NCBI GenBank assembly: GCA_036645955.1
Contig: JAVXND010000110.1
Location: 1-5,885 of the forward strand
Length of the DNA stretch: 5,885 nucleotides
Origin: Limiplasma sp036645955
GTDB taxonomy: Bacteria; Bacillota; Clostridia; Christensenellales; Aristaeellaceae
Reading direction: 5' to 3'
In this document: positions 1-5,752 of the stretch, piece after piece
Position numbering within the stretch: position 1 is the first letter of the stretch
How the letters are laid out: each line of letters begins with the position of its first letter
The notes under the pieces: generated by a model
The model's input: only the letters and a program-made list of their open reading frames with translations
Database searches by the model: none
Told to the model about the DNA's origin: nothing
Made by a program: the position numbers and the translations under genes

Positions 1-8
1 CACGCCAG

Positions 9-31
9 TGGCGCGGAAAGCCATTTCCGCA
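9..31 (+). repeat. Dispersed palindromic repeat, copy 1 (GCGGAAA hairpin)
   Basis: A perfect 7-bp stem, GCGGAAA (13-19) and TTTCCGC (24-30), closes a GCCA tetraloop. The 23 bases from 9 to 31 recur exactly, on the opposite strand, at 5804-5782. There is no T-run on either side, so this is not an obvious intrinsic terminator. It resembles a REP-type intergenic palindrome. The exact match and perfect stem are seen directly; the REP-like label is inference. Confidence 0.7.
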
Positions 32-40
32 ATCCCCCGA

Positions 41-170
41 TCCCCCCGCAGGGGATGCATCGGTGCAGGATGCCAATTCCGCAATCGCACAAAGCCCCCC
101 GCGGGGGAACGCAGCGGCGCGGGATGTCCCCCCGCAGGGGATGCAGCAGCGCAGGATGCCAATTCCGCAA
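41..170 (+). repeat. GC-rich direct repeat array (two good copies, one degenerate)
   Basis: Bases 41-84 and 127-170 are 44-nt direct repeats that differ at only three positions, all within the short variable stretch 60-64 versus 146-150. Each copy starts with a CCCCCCGCAGGGG palindrome and ends with GCCAATTCCGCAA. A degenerate middle copy lies at 95-126 (CCCCCCGCGGGGG, then AACGCAGCGGCGCGGGATG). The tail CCAATTCCGCAA also resembles CCATTTCCGCAA at 21-32, so the preceding hairpin may belong to the same repeat family. An open frame crosses the array (63-320) but looks like a by-product of the repeat. Function unknown. Confidence 0.7.
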
Positions 171-189
171 CATGATTGCACAACTACTA

Positions 190-214
190 GGTCGCAGGGA
201 CGCATAGCCCCTGT
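190..214 (+). repeat. Second hairpin repeat, copy 1 (GGTCG...CATAGCCCCT family)
   Basis: Bases 190-214 match, with four differences over 25 nt, the minus-strand sequence 5834-5810. The folded part is 194-214: GCAGGG pairs with CCCTGT (last pair G-T) around a loop containing CGCATAG. It lies upstream of the promoter at 246-274 and is followed by an AT-rich stretch. Between here and the promoter (215-245) nothing else is recognisable. Function unknown; an intergenic repeat is the simplest reading. Confidence 0.6.
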
Positions 215-245
215 ATTTTTGAAAAATGAAATTATTCACAAAACC

Positions 246-274
246 TTTGCAAATGTTACGCAATCAGTTATAAT
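246..274 (+). promoter_or_regulatory. Sigma-A-type promoter of the solute-binding protein gene
   Basis: A perfect -10 box TATAAT (269-274) lies 17 nt downstream of TTTGCA (246-251), or 16 nt downstream of TTGCAA (247-252). The same TTGCAA hexamer serves as the likely -35 box of the T-box promoter at the other end of the window. Transcription should start near 281, giving a 5' UTR of about 58 nt. The match is by eye; the start site is inferred. Confidence 0.65.
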
Positions 275-286
275 GAAAGAAGTAGG

Positions 287-309
287 TTTTGCGTTGTCAA
301 AACGCAAAA
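287..309 (+). promoter_or_regulatory. 5' UTR stem-loop at the start of the solute-binding protein mRNA
   Basis: TTTTGCGTT (287-295) pairs perfectly with AACGCAAAA (301-309) around a five-base GTCAA loop. It sits within a few bases of the inferred transcription start and before the ribosome binding site, so it would form the 5' end of the mRNA. It could protect the transcript from decay or, as DNA, act as an operator for a dimeric regulator. There is no T-run, so it is unlikely to terminate transcription. The structure is seen directly; either role is inference. Confidence 0.5.
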
Positions 310-338
310 AGAGCCTATGAAAGATCGGAGGCGAAATA

Positions 339-1844
339 ATGTTTCGACGTGCGTTATGCTTTCTCACCTGCCTTTTGCTGGCATTGCTACCCGCCCTTTC
401 GCTGGCGGAACAAAGCTTTTCCATGGCAGGCTTCGATGGTGCGGAAAGCACTCACGACTGGACAACCAACCAGTTTTTCACCCGCATGCAAACCAAAACA
501 GGTATCAGCTTCACGTTTTCGGAATATACCGATGCTCAAAAGTGGGAGCAAGCCAAAGCCGACATGTTTTCGAAAAACGAACTGCCTGATGTGCTTTTTA
601 AAGCCGCGCTTAGCACGGACGAGCTGATTCGCTACACCGACAGCGCTCAGCTCATCGACCTAAAACCCCTGCTGCCTGAAAACGCCCCCAACCTGTGGGC
701 TTTGCTTCAAGAAAATCCGGACTGGCTGCGCTCCATTACCCTGCCGAGCGGTAAAATCGGCGCATTGCCTGCATTGCAGACCGTACCCACACAAAATGCG
801 CTTTGGATGAACCAAGCTTGGCTCCAAAAGCTAGGCCTTTCCATGCCAACCGATATGGCTTCTTTGCGCGATGTGCTCACTGCCTTTTTAACGCGCGATC
901 CCAACGGCAATGGCAAGCAGGATGAAATTCCGCTCGCGTTTTTGGGACCTTGGGAGCTCAAGCTTTTCTCCCACGCCTATGGTGTGGTGGCAAATGACTA
1001 CAACATCTACTTGGACGATACTTCAACCGTTCACTTTTGGCCAAATGAAGACAGCTTTTTTGAGCTGGCCGCCACCATGCACGACTTCTTCGCCAATAAA
1101 CTGCTCGACCCTGAGGGCTTCCGCACAGCAGATACCCTGCGCCGCGTCACCGATGAAAAAGCGACCCTTCGTTTTGGCGCTTTCTTTGCGCCCACGCCCG
1201 TCAGCTTGGTTCCTTTTAAAATGGCTGCGGATTACGCGATTGTGGAACCCTTTGTGTACGAGGGAAAGCAGGTTTACCGCGATTTGATCGGCCCAGTCAC
1301 ACGCGGCACCTTCGCCATCACCTCCGCCTGTCAGGACCCCGCCGCATTGCTCCAATGGGTGGACGTGCTCTACACCGAGGAGGGTGCCATCGAGGCAATG
1401 CTTGGCATTGAGGGCGAAAGCTACATCATAGATGAAGATGGCTTTTGGCAGTGGAAAGGCGGTTTGGAGAGCATGAACAGCACCATGCTAAACGAATTGA
1501 GCCTTTATGACACGGGCGAAATGCCTTGGCTGTTCCCTCACGATTTCTACAATCGCTACGCAGAGGAAACCGTTCGCCGCGTAAATGGTGAGCTTACAAA
1601 GCTCATCCCCTTTGTAAAACAGCCAACACCCCCTTACACGCTCACCCTTGAACAGCGCGCAGAGCTTCTGCCCCTGCAGGACGAGCTTGGCGCCTATGTT
1701 GATCAAAGCTTTGCCTGCTTTGTTTTAGGCAAAACAGAATTGAACGAAGAAACCATCGCCGCGTTTAAAGAAGGTCTCAAGCAACGCGGGATGGATCAAA
1801 TGATTGCCTTCTGGCAAGCCGTTTCCGCCCAACCGGGAAACTGA
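339..1844 (+). CDS. Extracellular solute-binding protein, family 1 (LipO/YtcQ-like)
   Basis: A 501-residue exported protein that probably captures a sugar or oligosaccharide for an ABC importer. Residues 1-23 form a signal peptide: two Arg after Met, a hydrophobic core, then ALSLA before Glu24, which fits signal peptidase I cleavage. No lipobox cysteine is placed correctly (Cys7 and Cys11 lie inside the hydrophobic stretch), unusual for a binding protein of a single-membrane bacterium. Family hallmarks are LWMNQAWLQKLGL (155-167), the acidic loop DPNGNGKQDEIP (187-198), and a C-terminal ELNEETIAAFKEGLKQRGMD helix region (467-486) like that of LipO-type proteins. The ATG start is supported by GGAGG at 327-331, seven bases upstream. 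No permease or ATPase gene is in view, so the transport partner lies elsewhere. A sugar-kinase gene follows after a short gap, which supports a carbohydrate ligand but does not identify it. Family call is firm; ligand is unknown. Confidence 0.88.
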   Translation: MFRRALCFLTCLLLALLPALSLAEQSFSMAGFDGAESTHDWTTNQFFTRMQTKTGISFTFSEYTDAQKWEQAKADMFSKNELPDVLFKAALSTDELIRYTDSAQLIDLKPLLPENAPNLWALLQENPDWLRSITLPSGKIGALPALQTVPTQNALWMNQAWLQKLGLSMPTDMASLRDVLTAFLTRDPNGNGKQDEIPLAFLGPWELKLFSHAYGVVANDYNIYLDDTSTVHFWPNEDSFFELAATMHDFFANKLLDPEGFRTADTLRRVTDEKATLRFGAFFAPTPVSLVPFKMAADYAIVEPFVYEGKQVYRDLIGPVTRGTFAITSACQDPAALLQWVDVLYTEEGAIEAMLGIEGESYIIDEDGFWQWKGGLESMNSTMLNELSLYDTGEMPWLFPHDFYNRYAEETVRRVNGELTKLIPFVKQPTPPYTLTLEQRAELLPLQDELGAYVDQSFACFVLGKTELNEETIAAFKEGLKQRGMDQMIAFWQAVSAQPGN

Positions 1845-1894
1845 CCCCCTTTTGTCACGCCGTGTGTACACAACCAAAGAAGGATGGGAAGCTT

Positions 1895-3193
1895 ATGAAC
1901 CAGTACGCGCAAATGATCCGCCAGCTCAAAACCCCTGATGTCATGAAGCAGCTTACACACCTCTATGGCCAGCGCGATGGGATGCTAGTGGAGCAAACCA
2001 CACGCTACACCCGCCTGCTCAAGCGGCACGAAGAATTAATTGGTTCCGATGGCAAAGTCTTCATGATCAGCTCACCCGGCCGCACGGAAATAGGCGGCAA
2101 TCACACCGACCACAATCGCGGCAAAGTGCTTGCGGCGGCTGTGAATTTGGACACGCTTGCCGCCGTAACCCCACGTGCCGATGCGCAAGTCAACATTTTC
2201 AGCGAAGGCTATGCACCCCTTCACATCACGCTGGATGATGTGAGCATTCACGAAAATGAAAAGGGCACCACTGCGGCGCTCGTGCGCGGCGTAGCGGCCA
2301 AGCTGCAAGCCGAAGGGCTTGTCATTGGCGGCTTTGATGCGGCTGTCACCTCCACGGTGCGCGGCGGAAGCGGGCTGAGCAGCTCTGCGGCATTTGAAAT
2401 TCTGCTATGCGATATTTTCGACAGGCTCTACAACCATACCACACTTCAAGCAAAGCACCGCGCCCAAATTTCACAATATGCCGAAAATGTCTATTTTGGC
2501 AAGCCGAGCGGCCTCATGGATCAAATGGCCAGCAGTGTCGGCGGTCTTGCCTTTATCGACTTTAAAGAGGATGATCCGATGGTGCGCGAAATCAGCTATG
2601 ATTTTTCCGCAAAGGGTTATTCCTTGGTGGTGGTAAACACGGGCGGCAGTCACGACGACCTCACCGCCGATTATGCCGCCATTCCCGAAGAAATGCGTGC
2701 TGTAGCGGCATGCTTTGGTGAAACACAGCTTCGTCGTGTGTCGCCCGAGCAATTTATGCAAAGCTTGGCAATGGTGCGTGAACAGCTCAAGGACAAAAAC
2801 GCCGACCGCGCCATATTGCGTGCCTCCCATTACTTTGCCGAAAATCGTCGTGTAGCGGACGAGGTTTGCGCCTTGCAAAACGATGATTTGCCCGAATTCC
2901 TGCGTCTTATTATTGAAAGCGGCCGAAGCAGTTTCTGCTATTTGCAAAACATCTTTGCAAAGCCAAACCACCAAGAGCTTTCCCTTGCGCTGATGCTTGC
3001 TGAATGCAAATTGCGCAAGGGCGGCGCATGGCGCGTGCATGGCGGCGGTTTTGCAGGTACCACGCTTAACTTTGTGCCGCAAAATCGCGTGGATGGTTTT
3101 GTAAAGGAAATGGAAGCGGTCTTTGGAGCGCACAGCTGTAATGTGCTGGACATTCGCCCCGTGGGTCCTGCGTGCATTACGCTGGGTATGTAA
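1895..3193 (+). CDS. Galactokinase-family (GHMP) sugar kinase
   Basis: A 432-residue cytosolic GHMP kinase that most resembles galactokinase (ATP + galactose to galactose 1-phosphate, Leloir pathway). Seen: the N-terminal galactokinase motif SPGRTEIGGNHTDHNRG (60-76), the phosphate-binding motif GGSGLSSSAA (157-166), the GKPSGLMDQMAS segment with the probable catalytic Asp209, and the C-terminal GHMP motif VHGGGFAGTT (381-390). The sugar-binding motif differs from the classical GEHTDY: the Glu is Asn69 and the Tyr is His73, while Arg63 and Asp72 are kept. The specificity may therefore be altered, and galK is not assigned. The ATG at 1895 is preferred over an in-frame GTG at 1862 because AGAAGGA (1878-1884) lies ten bases before it and the GTG has no ribosome binding site. 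The gap of 50 bases after the binding-protein gene has no terminator, so co-transcription is likely. No galT or galE is visible here. Confidence 0.85.
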   Translation: MNQYAQMIRQLKTPDVMKQLTHLYGQRDGMLVEQTTRYTRLLKRHEELIGSDGKVFMISSPGRTEIGGNHTDHNRGKVLAAAVNLDTLAAVTPRADAQVNIFSEGYAPLHITLDDVSIHENEKGTTAALVRGVAAKLQAEGLVIGGFDAAVTSTVRGGSGLSSSAAFEILLCDIFDRLYNHTTLQAKHRAQISQYAENVYFGKPSGLMDQMASSVGGLAFIDFKEDDPMVREISYDFSAKGYSLVVVNTGGSHDDLTADYAAIPEEMRAVAACFGETQLRRVSPEQFMQSLAMVREQLKDKNADRAILRASHYFAENRRVADEVCALQNDDLPEFLRLIIESGRSSFCYLQNIFAKPNHQELSLALMLAECKLRKGGAWRVHGGGFAGTTLNFVPQNRVDGFVKEMEAVFGAHSCNVLDIRPVGPACITLGM

Positions 3194-3213
3194 AGCAAAT
3201 TCCATAGCAAGCA

Positions 3214-3244
3214 GGGAGGCTAGGGCTTAACGCCCTAGCCTCCC
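3214..3244. other. Perfect 13-bp GC-rich stem-loop after the kinase gene
   Basis: GGGAGGCTAGGGC (3214-3226) pairs perfectly with its complement at 3232-3244 around a TTAAC loop. It begins 20 bases after the kinase stop codon. No T-run follows on either strand, so it is not a textbook intrinsic terminator, but a stem this stable could protect the mRNA 3' end or help terminate both converging transcripts. The structure is seen; the role is inferred. Confidence 0.55.
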
Positions 3245-3252
3245 CCATTCAT

Positions 3253-3294
3253 ACCGCCGTGCATGCCGTTTGGCGCACGGCGGTTCATGTTTTT
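3253..3294 (+). terminator. Probable intrinsic terminator of the plus-strand gene pair
   Basis: ACCGCCGTGC (3253-3262) pairs perfectly with GCACGGCGGT (3275-3284), with a small inner GCC/GGC pairing in the 12-base apical region. A run of five T (3290-3294) follows after five bases (TCATG). The gap before the T-run is slightly long for an ideal terminator, but the strong GC stem and the position after the kinase gene support the call on the plus strand. On the minus strand no T-run follows the stem. Confidence 0.55.
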
Positions 3295-3300
3295 GTATCC

Positions 3301-3324
3301 TTCCCCTGTTAAAAGCAGGGAGAA
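3301..3324 (-). other. Stem-loop after the HAD gene, possible minus-strand 3' end
   Basis: TTCCCCTG (3301-3308) pairs with CAGGG and GAA (3316-3320, 3322-3324) with one bulged base, around a seven-base loop. It lies 18-41 bases beyond the stop codon of the minus-strand HAD gene, where a terminator would be expected, but no T-run follows. It could be a weak terminator or an mRNA 3'-end stabiliser. No better minus-strand terminator is visible in this gap. Confidence 0.35.
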
Positions 3325-3341
3325 TCAACGACCGTCCTTTT

Positions 3342-3980
3342 TCAAGCAAGCACCCAATCCGCCGCCTGCGCAAGCGAGTCCAGCACAGGTACGCCTGCTT
3401 CGAGCAGCGTTTGCTTGCTTTGATGCCCACGCGCAATCAAGGCACAGCGCACACCCATGGCACGCGCCACATCAGCGTCGTGCAGGCAATCGCCCAGCAT
3501 AACCGTATTCTCCGCCGCAATGCCGCAGTCTTGCAAATACCCACAGCCAATGGCTTCCTTGCTATGCGCATAAATATCCGAAAGCCCAAGCACCTCAGCA
3601 AAATAGCCCGCCAACGGGTAATAGGCAAGCTGCTTTTTGAGCACATCCAGCGAGCTAGCCGATAATACCACCTGCTTGAGTCCCGCTTTTTGAAAGCGTT
3701 CAAGCGTTTCAAGTGCATCGTTATGCAAGGGGATCGCGGCACAGCCGCGCACATACTCGTTCATCCACGCCTTAGCAACTGCGTCAAAGTTCTGCTCCGT
3801 AACCCCCGCGCGTTCGTAATACAGGCGTATGGGGAAGGTGAATTGCGAATAATATTGCTCCAAGCTTTCAACGCTTGTAAGCCCAAACATCGGAAAAATG
3901 CGGTTGCGAACGCTGATTGCATAAGATAAATCATCAAGCAAGGTGCCGTTCCAATCCCAAATCACCTGATGAACGTTCAT
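3342..3980 (-). CDS. HAD-superfamily hydrolase, phosphoglycolate-phosphatase-like
   Basis: A 212-residue soluble protein of the haloacid dehalogenase superfamily. These usually hydrolyse phosphate monoesters through an aspartyl-phosphate intermediate with Mg2+. All four core motifs are present: motif I DWNGTLLDD with nucleophile Asp9; motif II VVLSAS with Ser107; motif III Lys141; motif IV GDCLHDAD with Asp164 and Asp168. Residues from about 15 to 90 fit a helical C1 cap. The second Asp of the usual DxDGT motif is Asn11; this Asp is normally the general acid/base, although DWNGT variants do occur among annotated phosphatases. The ATG overlaps the prolyl-tRNA synthetase stop codon by one base (TAATG), and only a weak AAGG lies upstream, which points to translational coupling. 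It should therefore share the T-box control. The substrate cannot be read from the sequence; a link to tRNA charging is suggested only by position. Confidence 0.85.
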   Translation of the reverse strand: MNVHQVIWDWNGTLLDDLSYAISVRNRIFPMFGLTSVESLEQYYSQFTFPIRLYYERAGVTEQNFDAVAKAWMNEYVRGCAAIPLHNDALETLERFQKAGLKQVVLSASSLDVLKKQLAYYPLAGYFAEVLGLSDIYAHSKEAIGCGYLQDCGIAAENTVMLGDCLHDADVARAMGVRCALIARGHQSKQTLLEAGVPVLDSLAQAADWVLA

Positions 3981-5434
3981 TAATACGCCTTGGCGAAGTA
4001 AATCAGCTTGCTAGCCTTTTTACCACAGCACACACAGTGCTCATCAATGGGCGTTTGGTCAAAGGGCATATTGCGGCTGGAAGCACCCGCTTCCTCCTTG
4101 ATTTGATCCTCGCATGCGCGATCGCCGCACCACATGGCTTTGGCAAAACCATTCTCCGTTGCCTTTTTCAGCTCATCCAAATTGTGCACCTCGGTAATGC
4201 GCTCTTGGCGGAACTTGTTGGCAATTTCAAACATGGTGTGCTGAATATCTTCAAGCAATGCAGACAGCATACTCACAAGCTCGCAGAGCGCAACGTTTTG
4301 CTTTTCGTAAGTATCGCGGCGGAACACCACGCATTGCCCATTTTCCAAATCGCGCGGCCCAATTTCAATGCGCACGGGCACGCCTTTGAGCTCCCAATCG
4401 TTGAATTTAAACCCGGGAGACAGGGTATCGCGGTCATCCAGCTTTACGCGCAAGCCTGCGGCCTTTAATTCGGTAAACAGCGCTTCGCATTTTTCCATCA
4501 CGCCGCCTTTGTGAGCCGCGATCGGCACAATCACCACTTGAATGGGGGCGATATGGGGCGGCAGCTTCAATCCGCGTTCGTCACCATGCGTCATGATAAT
4601 GGCGCCGATCAAGCGTGTGGACACGCCCCAGCTTGTTTCATGCACATAGGTGAGTTTTCCTTCGCGATTCAAAAATTGAATATCATAAGCCTCCGCAAAG
4701 TTGGTGCCAAAGTTATGGCTTGTGCCCGCCTGCAATGCCTTGCCATCCTGCATCATGGCTTCCATGCTGTAGGTTGCGCGCGCGCCTGCAAATTTTTCCT
4801 TCTCGGTTTTTTGACCCACAAGCACAGGCATGGCCAGAATGTTTTCCGCCACTTCGCGGTAAACCTCCAGCATTTCCATGGTTTCCGTCTGTGCCTCCTC
4901 AGCGGTTTCATGAATGGTATGACCCTCTTGCCACAAAAACTCACTCGTGCGCAGGAAGGGGCGGGTGCTCTTTTCCCAGCGCATCACACTGCACCATTGG
5001 TTGTATTTCATGGGCAAATCACGCCAAGAGCTAACCCATTTGCTGTACATGGCGCAGAAGATGGTTTCGCTTGTAGGGCGAATGGCAAGGCGCTCGGTCA
5101 AAACCTCGTTGCCGCCTTGTGTAACCCATGCCACCTCAGGCGCAAACCCTTCCACATGCTCCGCTTCCTTCAGAAGCAGGCTTTCAGGAATCAGCATGGG
5201 CATGTATACATTTTCATGCCCCTTTTCTTTGAAGCGTCTATCCATTTCTGCTTGGATGCGTTCCCAAATGGCGTATCCGTAGGGGCGCATTACCATGCAA
5301 CCGCGCACGGGCGCATAATCCACCAATTCACTTTTCAAAATCACATCGGTATACCACTGTGAAAAGTCCACATCACGCGGTGTAATATGCTCCACAAAGC
5401 CCTGTTTCTTTTCGTTTGCTTGTTCCTTACCCAT
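3980..5434 (-). CDS. proS: Prolyl-tRNA synthetase (short, archaeal/eukaryotic-like form)
   Basis: A 484-residue cytosolic class IIa enzyme that joins proline to tRNA-Pro using ATP. Seen in order: the motif 1 region with RPYGYAIWERI (50-60) and YMPMLIP (77-83); RPTSE (119-123); motif 2 MRWEKSTRPFLRTSEF (151-166); the TSHNFG segment (238-243); motif 3 GVSTRLIGAIIMTHGDERGL (270-289); an anticodon-binding domain beginning around IQVVIVPI (298-305); and a C-terminal zinc-type domain with Cys436, Cys441, Cys467 and Cys470, ending in Tyr. There is no editing insertion between motifs 2 and 3, and length plus C-terminal domain match the archaeal/eukaryotic-like class rather than the longer E. coli-type enzyme. 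The start is fixed by AAGAAGGAG (5453-5445), ten bases upstream of ATG. Expression is controlled by the T-box leader just upstream. The gene looks intact. Confidence 0.96.
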   Translation of the reverse strand: MGKEQANEKKQGFVEHITPRDVDFSQWYTDVILKSELVDYAPVRGCMVMRPYGYAIWERIQAEMDRRFKEKGHENVYMPMLIPESLLLKEAEHVEGFAPEVAWVTQGGNEVLTERLAIRPTSETIFCAMYSKWVSSWRDLPMKYNQWCSVMRWEKSTRPFLRTSEFLWQEGHTIHETAEEAQTETMEMLEVYREVAENILAMPVLVGQKTEKEKFAGARATYSMEAMMQDGKALQAGTSHNFGTNFAEAYDIQFLNREGKLTYVHETSWGVSTRLIGAIIMTHGDERGLKLPPHIAPIQVVIVPIAAHKGGVMEKCEALFTELKAAGLRVKLDDRDTLSPGFKFNDWELKGVPVRIEIGPRDLENGQCVVFRRDTYEKQNVALCELVSMLSALLEDIQHTMFEIANKFRQERITEVHNLDELKKATENGFAKAMWCGDRACEDQIKEEAGASSRNMPFDQTPIDEHCVCCGKKASKLIYFAKAY

Positions 5435-5444
5435 TTCGTAACCA

Positions 5445-5453
5445 CTCCTTCTT
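5445..5453 (-). promoter_or_regulatory. Ribosome binding site of proS
   Basis: AAGAAGGAG on the minus strand, ten bases before the ATG at 5434. It lies beyond the leader terminator, so it is transcribed only when the T-box lets RNA polymerase through. It fixes the proS start. Confidence 0.8.
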
Positions 5454-5466
5454 AGCTGGCAGTATC

Positions 5467-5525
5467 AAAAAAAGGTTCCCTGCTCCCAGCCATGGCATAG
5501 CCATTTGTTGGGACGAAGGGAGCCT
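5467..5525 (-). terminator. Leader (attenuator) terminator of the proS T-box
   Basis: On the minus strand AGGCTCCCTTCGTCCCA (5525-5509) pairs with TGGGAGCAGGGAACCT (5488-5473), with two small internal mismatches and one base bulge, and is followed by seven T (5473-5467). A nested ATGGC/GCCAT hairpin sits in the apical region. The 5' arm includes CGTCCC (5515-5510), which also pairs in the antiterminator, so the two structures exclude each other as T-box attenuation requires. Confidence 0.88.
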
Positions 5526-5746
5526 TCGCGGTACCACCCGACTTAAAACGCACCATCGGCGTTTTCATCTTTGTTTCGCTTGATAACGGGGGCGACCCGT
5601 CGGGAATTAGCCGACAAAGCGGAAGCGGGTTGCGCCAGCCGTTCCTTTGACCATCCTTTCAGCCCATGGGATGGCTCTCTTTTCAAGGTCTGAGCGGTGC
5701 GTTCCTCCGTTGGCGCAGTAGATGCAACTGTGTTTCTACAGCGACC
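5467..5746 (-). promoter_or_regulatory. T-box riboswitch leader of proS (tRNA-Pro responsive)
   Basis: The leader RNA of about 280 nt contains the signature T-box GGGTGGTACCGCG (5539-5527), followed by the antiterminator partner CGTCCC (5515-5510). The acceptor-binding bulge TGGT (5536-5533) would pair with ACCA, i.e. a tRNA with discriminator A, as in bacterial tRNA-Pro. Stem III is a perfect 7-bp hairpin, AAAACGC/GCGTTTT (5565-5559 with 5551-5545). Distal stem I carries AGAGAG (5681-5676) and GCCATCC pairing with GGATGGT (5676-5670 with 5656-5650), with a GGGCTGAAAGG-type apical region. The specifier is best placed at CCC or CCG (5629-5626), both proline codons, in a CAACCCGC internal loop. 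Two small hairpins in 5615-5586 may belong to stem II. When proline is scarce, uncharged tRNA should stabilise the antiterminator and allow read-through into proS and the HAD gene. Confidence 0.93.
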
Positions 5747-5752
5747 AAAGTC

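Noticed and set aside
41..170. Possible CRISPR array
   Set aside because: Only two good units and one degenerate unit, irregular spacing, repeats longer than typical with no unique spacers of constant length, and no cas genes.
63..320. Open frame of 85 codons at the left end, plus strand
   Set aside because: It runs through the GC-rich repeat array and then across the promoter, has no ribosome binding site, and its protein is low-complexity repeat translation.
1862..1894. GTG start extending the sugar kinase by 11 residues
   Set aside because: No ribosome binding site precedes the GTG, while AGAAGGA lies ten bases before the ATG at 1895, and the extra residues add nothing family-like.
2471..3205. 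Long minus-strand open frame (244 codons) opposite the sugar kinase
   Set aside because: It is fully antisense to a gene with clear GHMP motifs, shows no recognisable domain, and is a shadow of the coding strand.
4511..5362. Long plus-strand open frame (283 codons) opposite proS
   Set aside because: It is antisense to an intact prolyl-tRNA synthetase, is rich in His and Cys from reversed codons, and has no ribosome binding site or known motif.
5638..5640. GGC as a glycine specifier codon in the T-box
   Set aside because: It sits in a GAAC-GGC context, but the downstream gene is proS and the UGGU bulge does not match the U discriminator of bacterial tRNA-Gly; CCC/CCG at 5629-5626 fits better.
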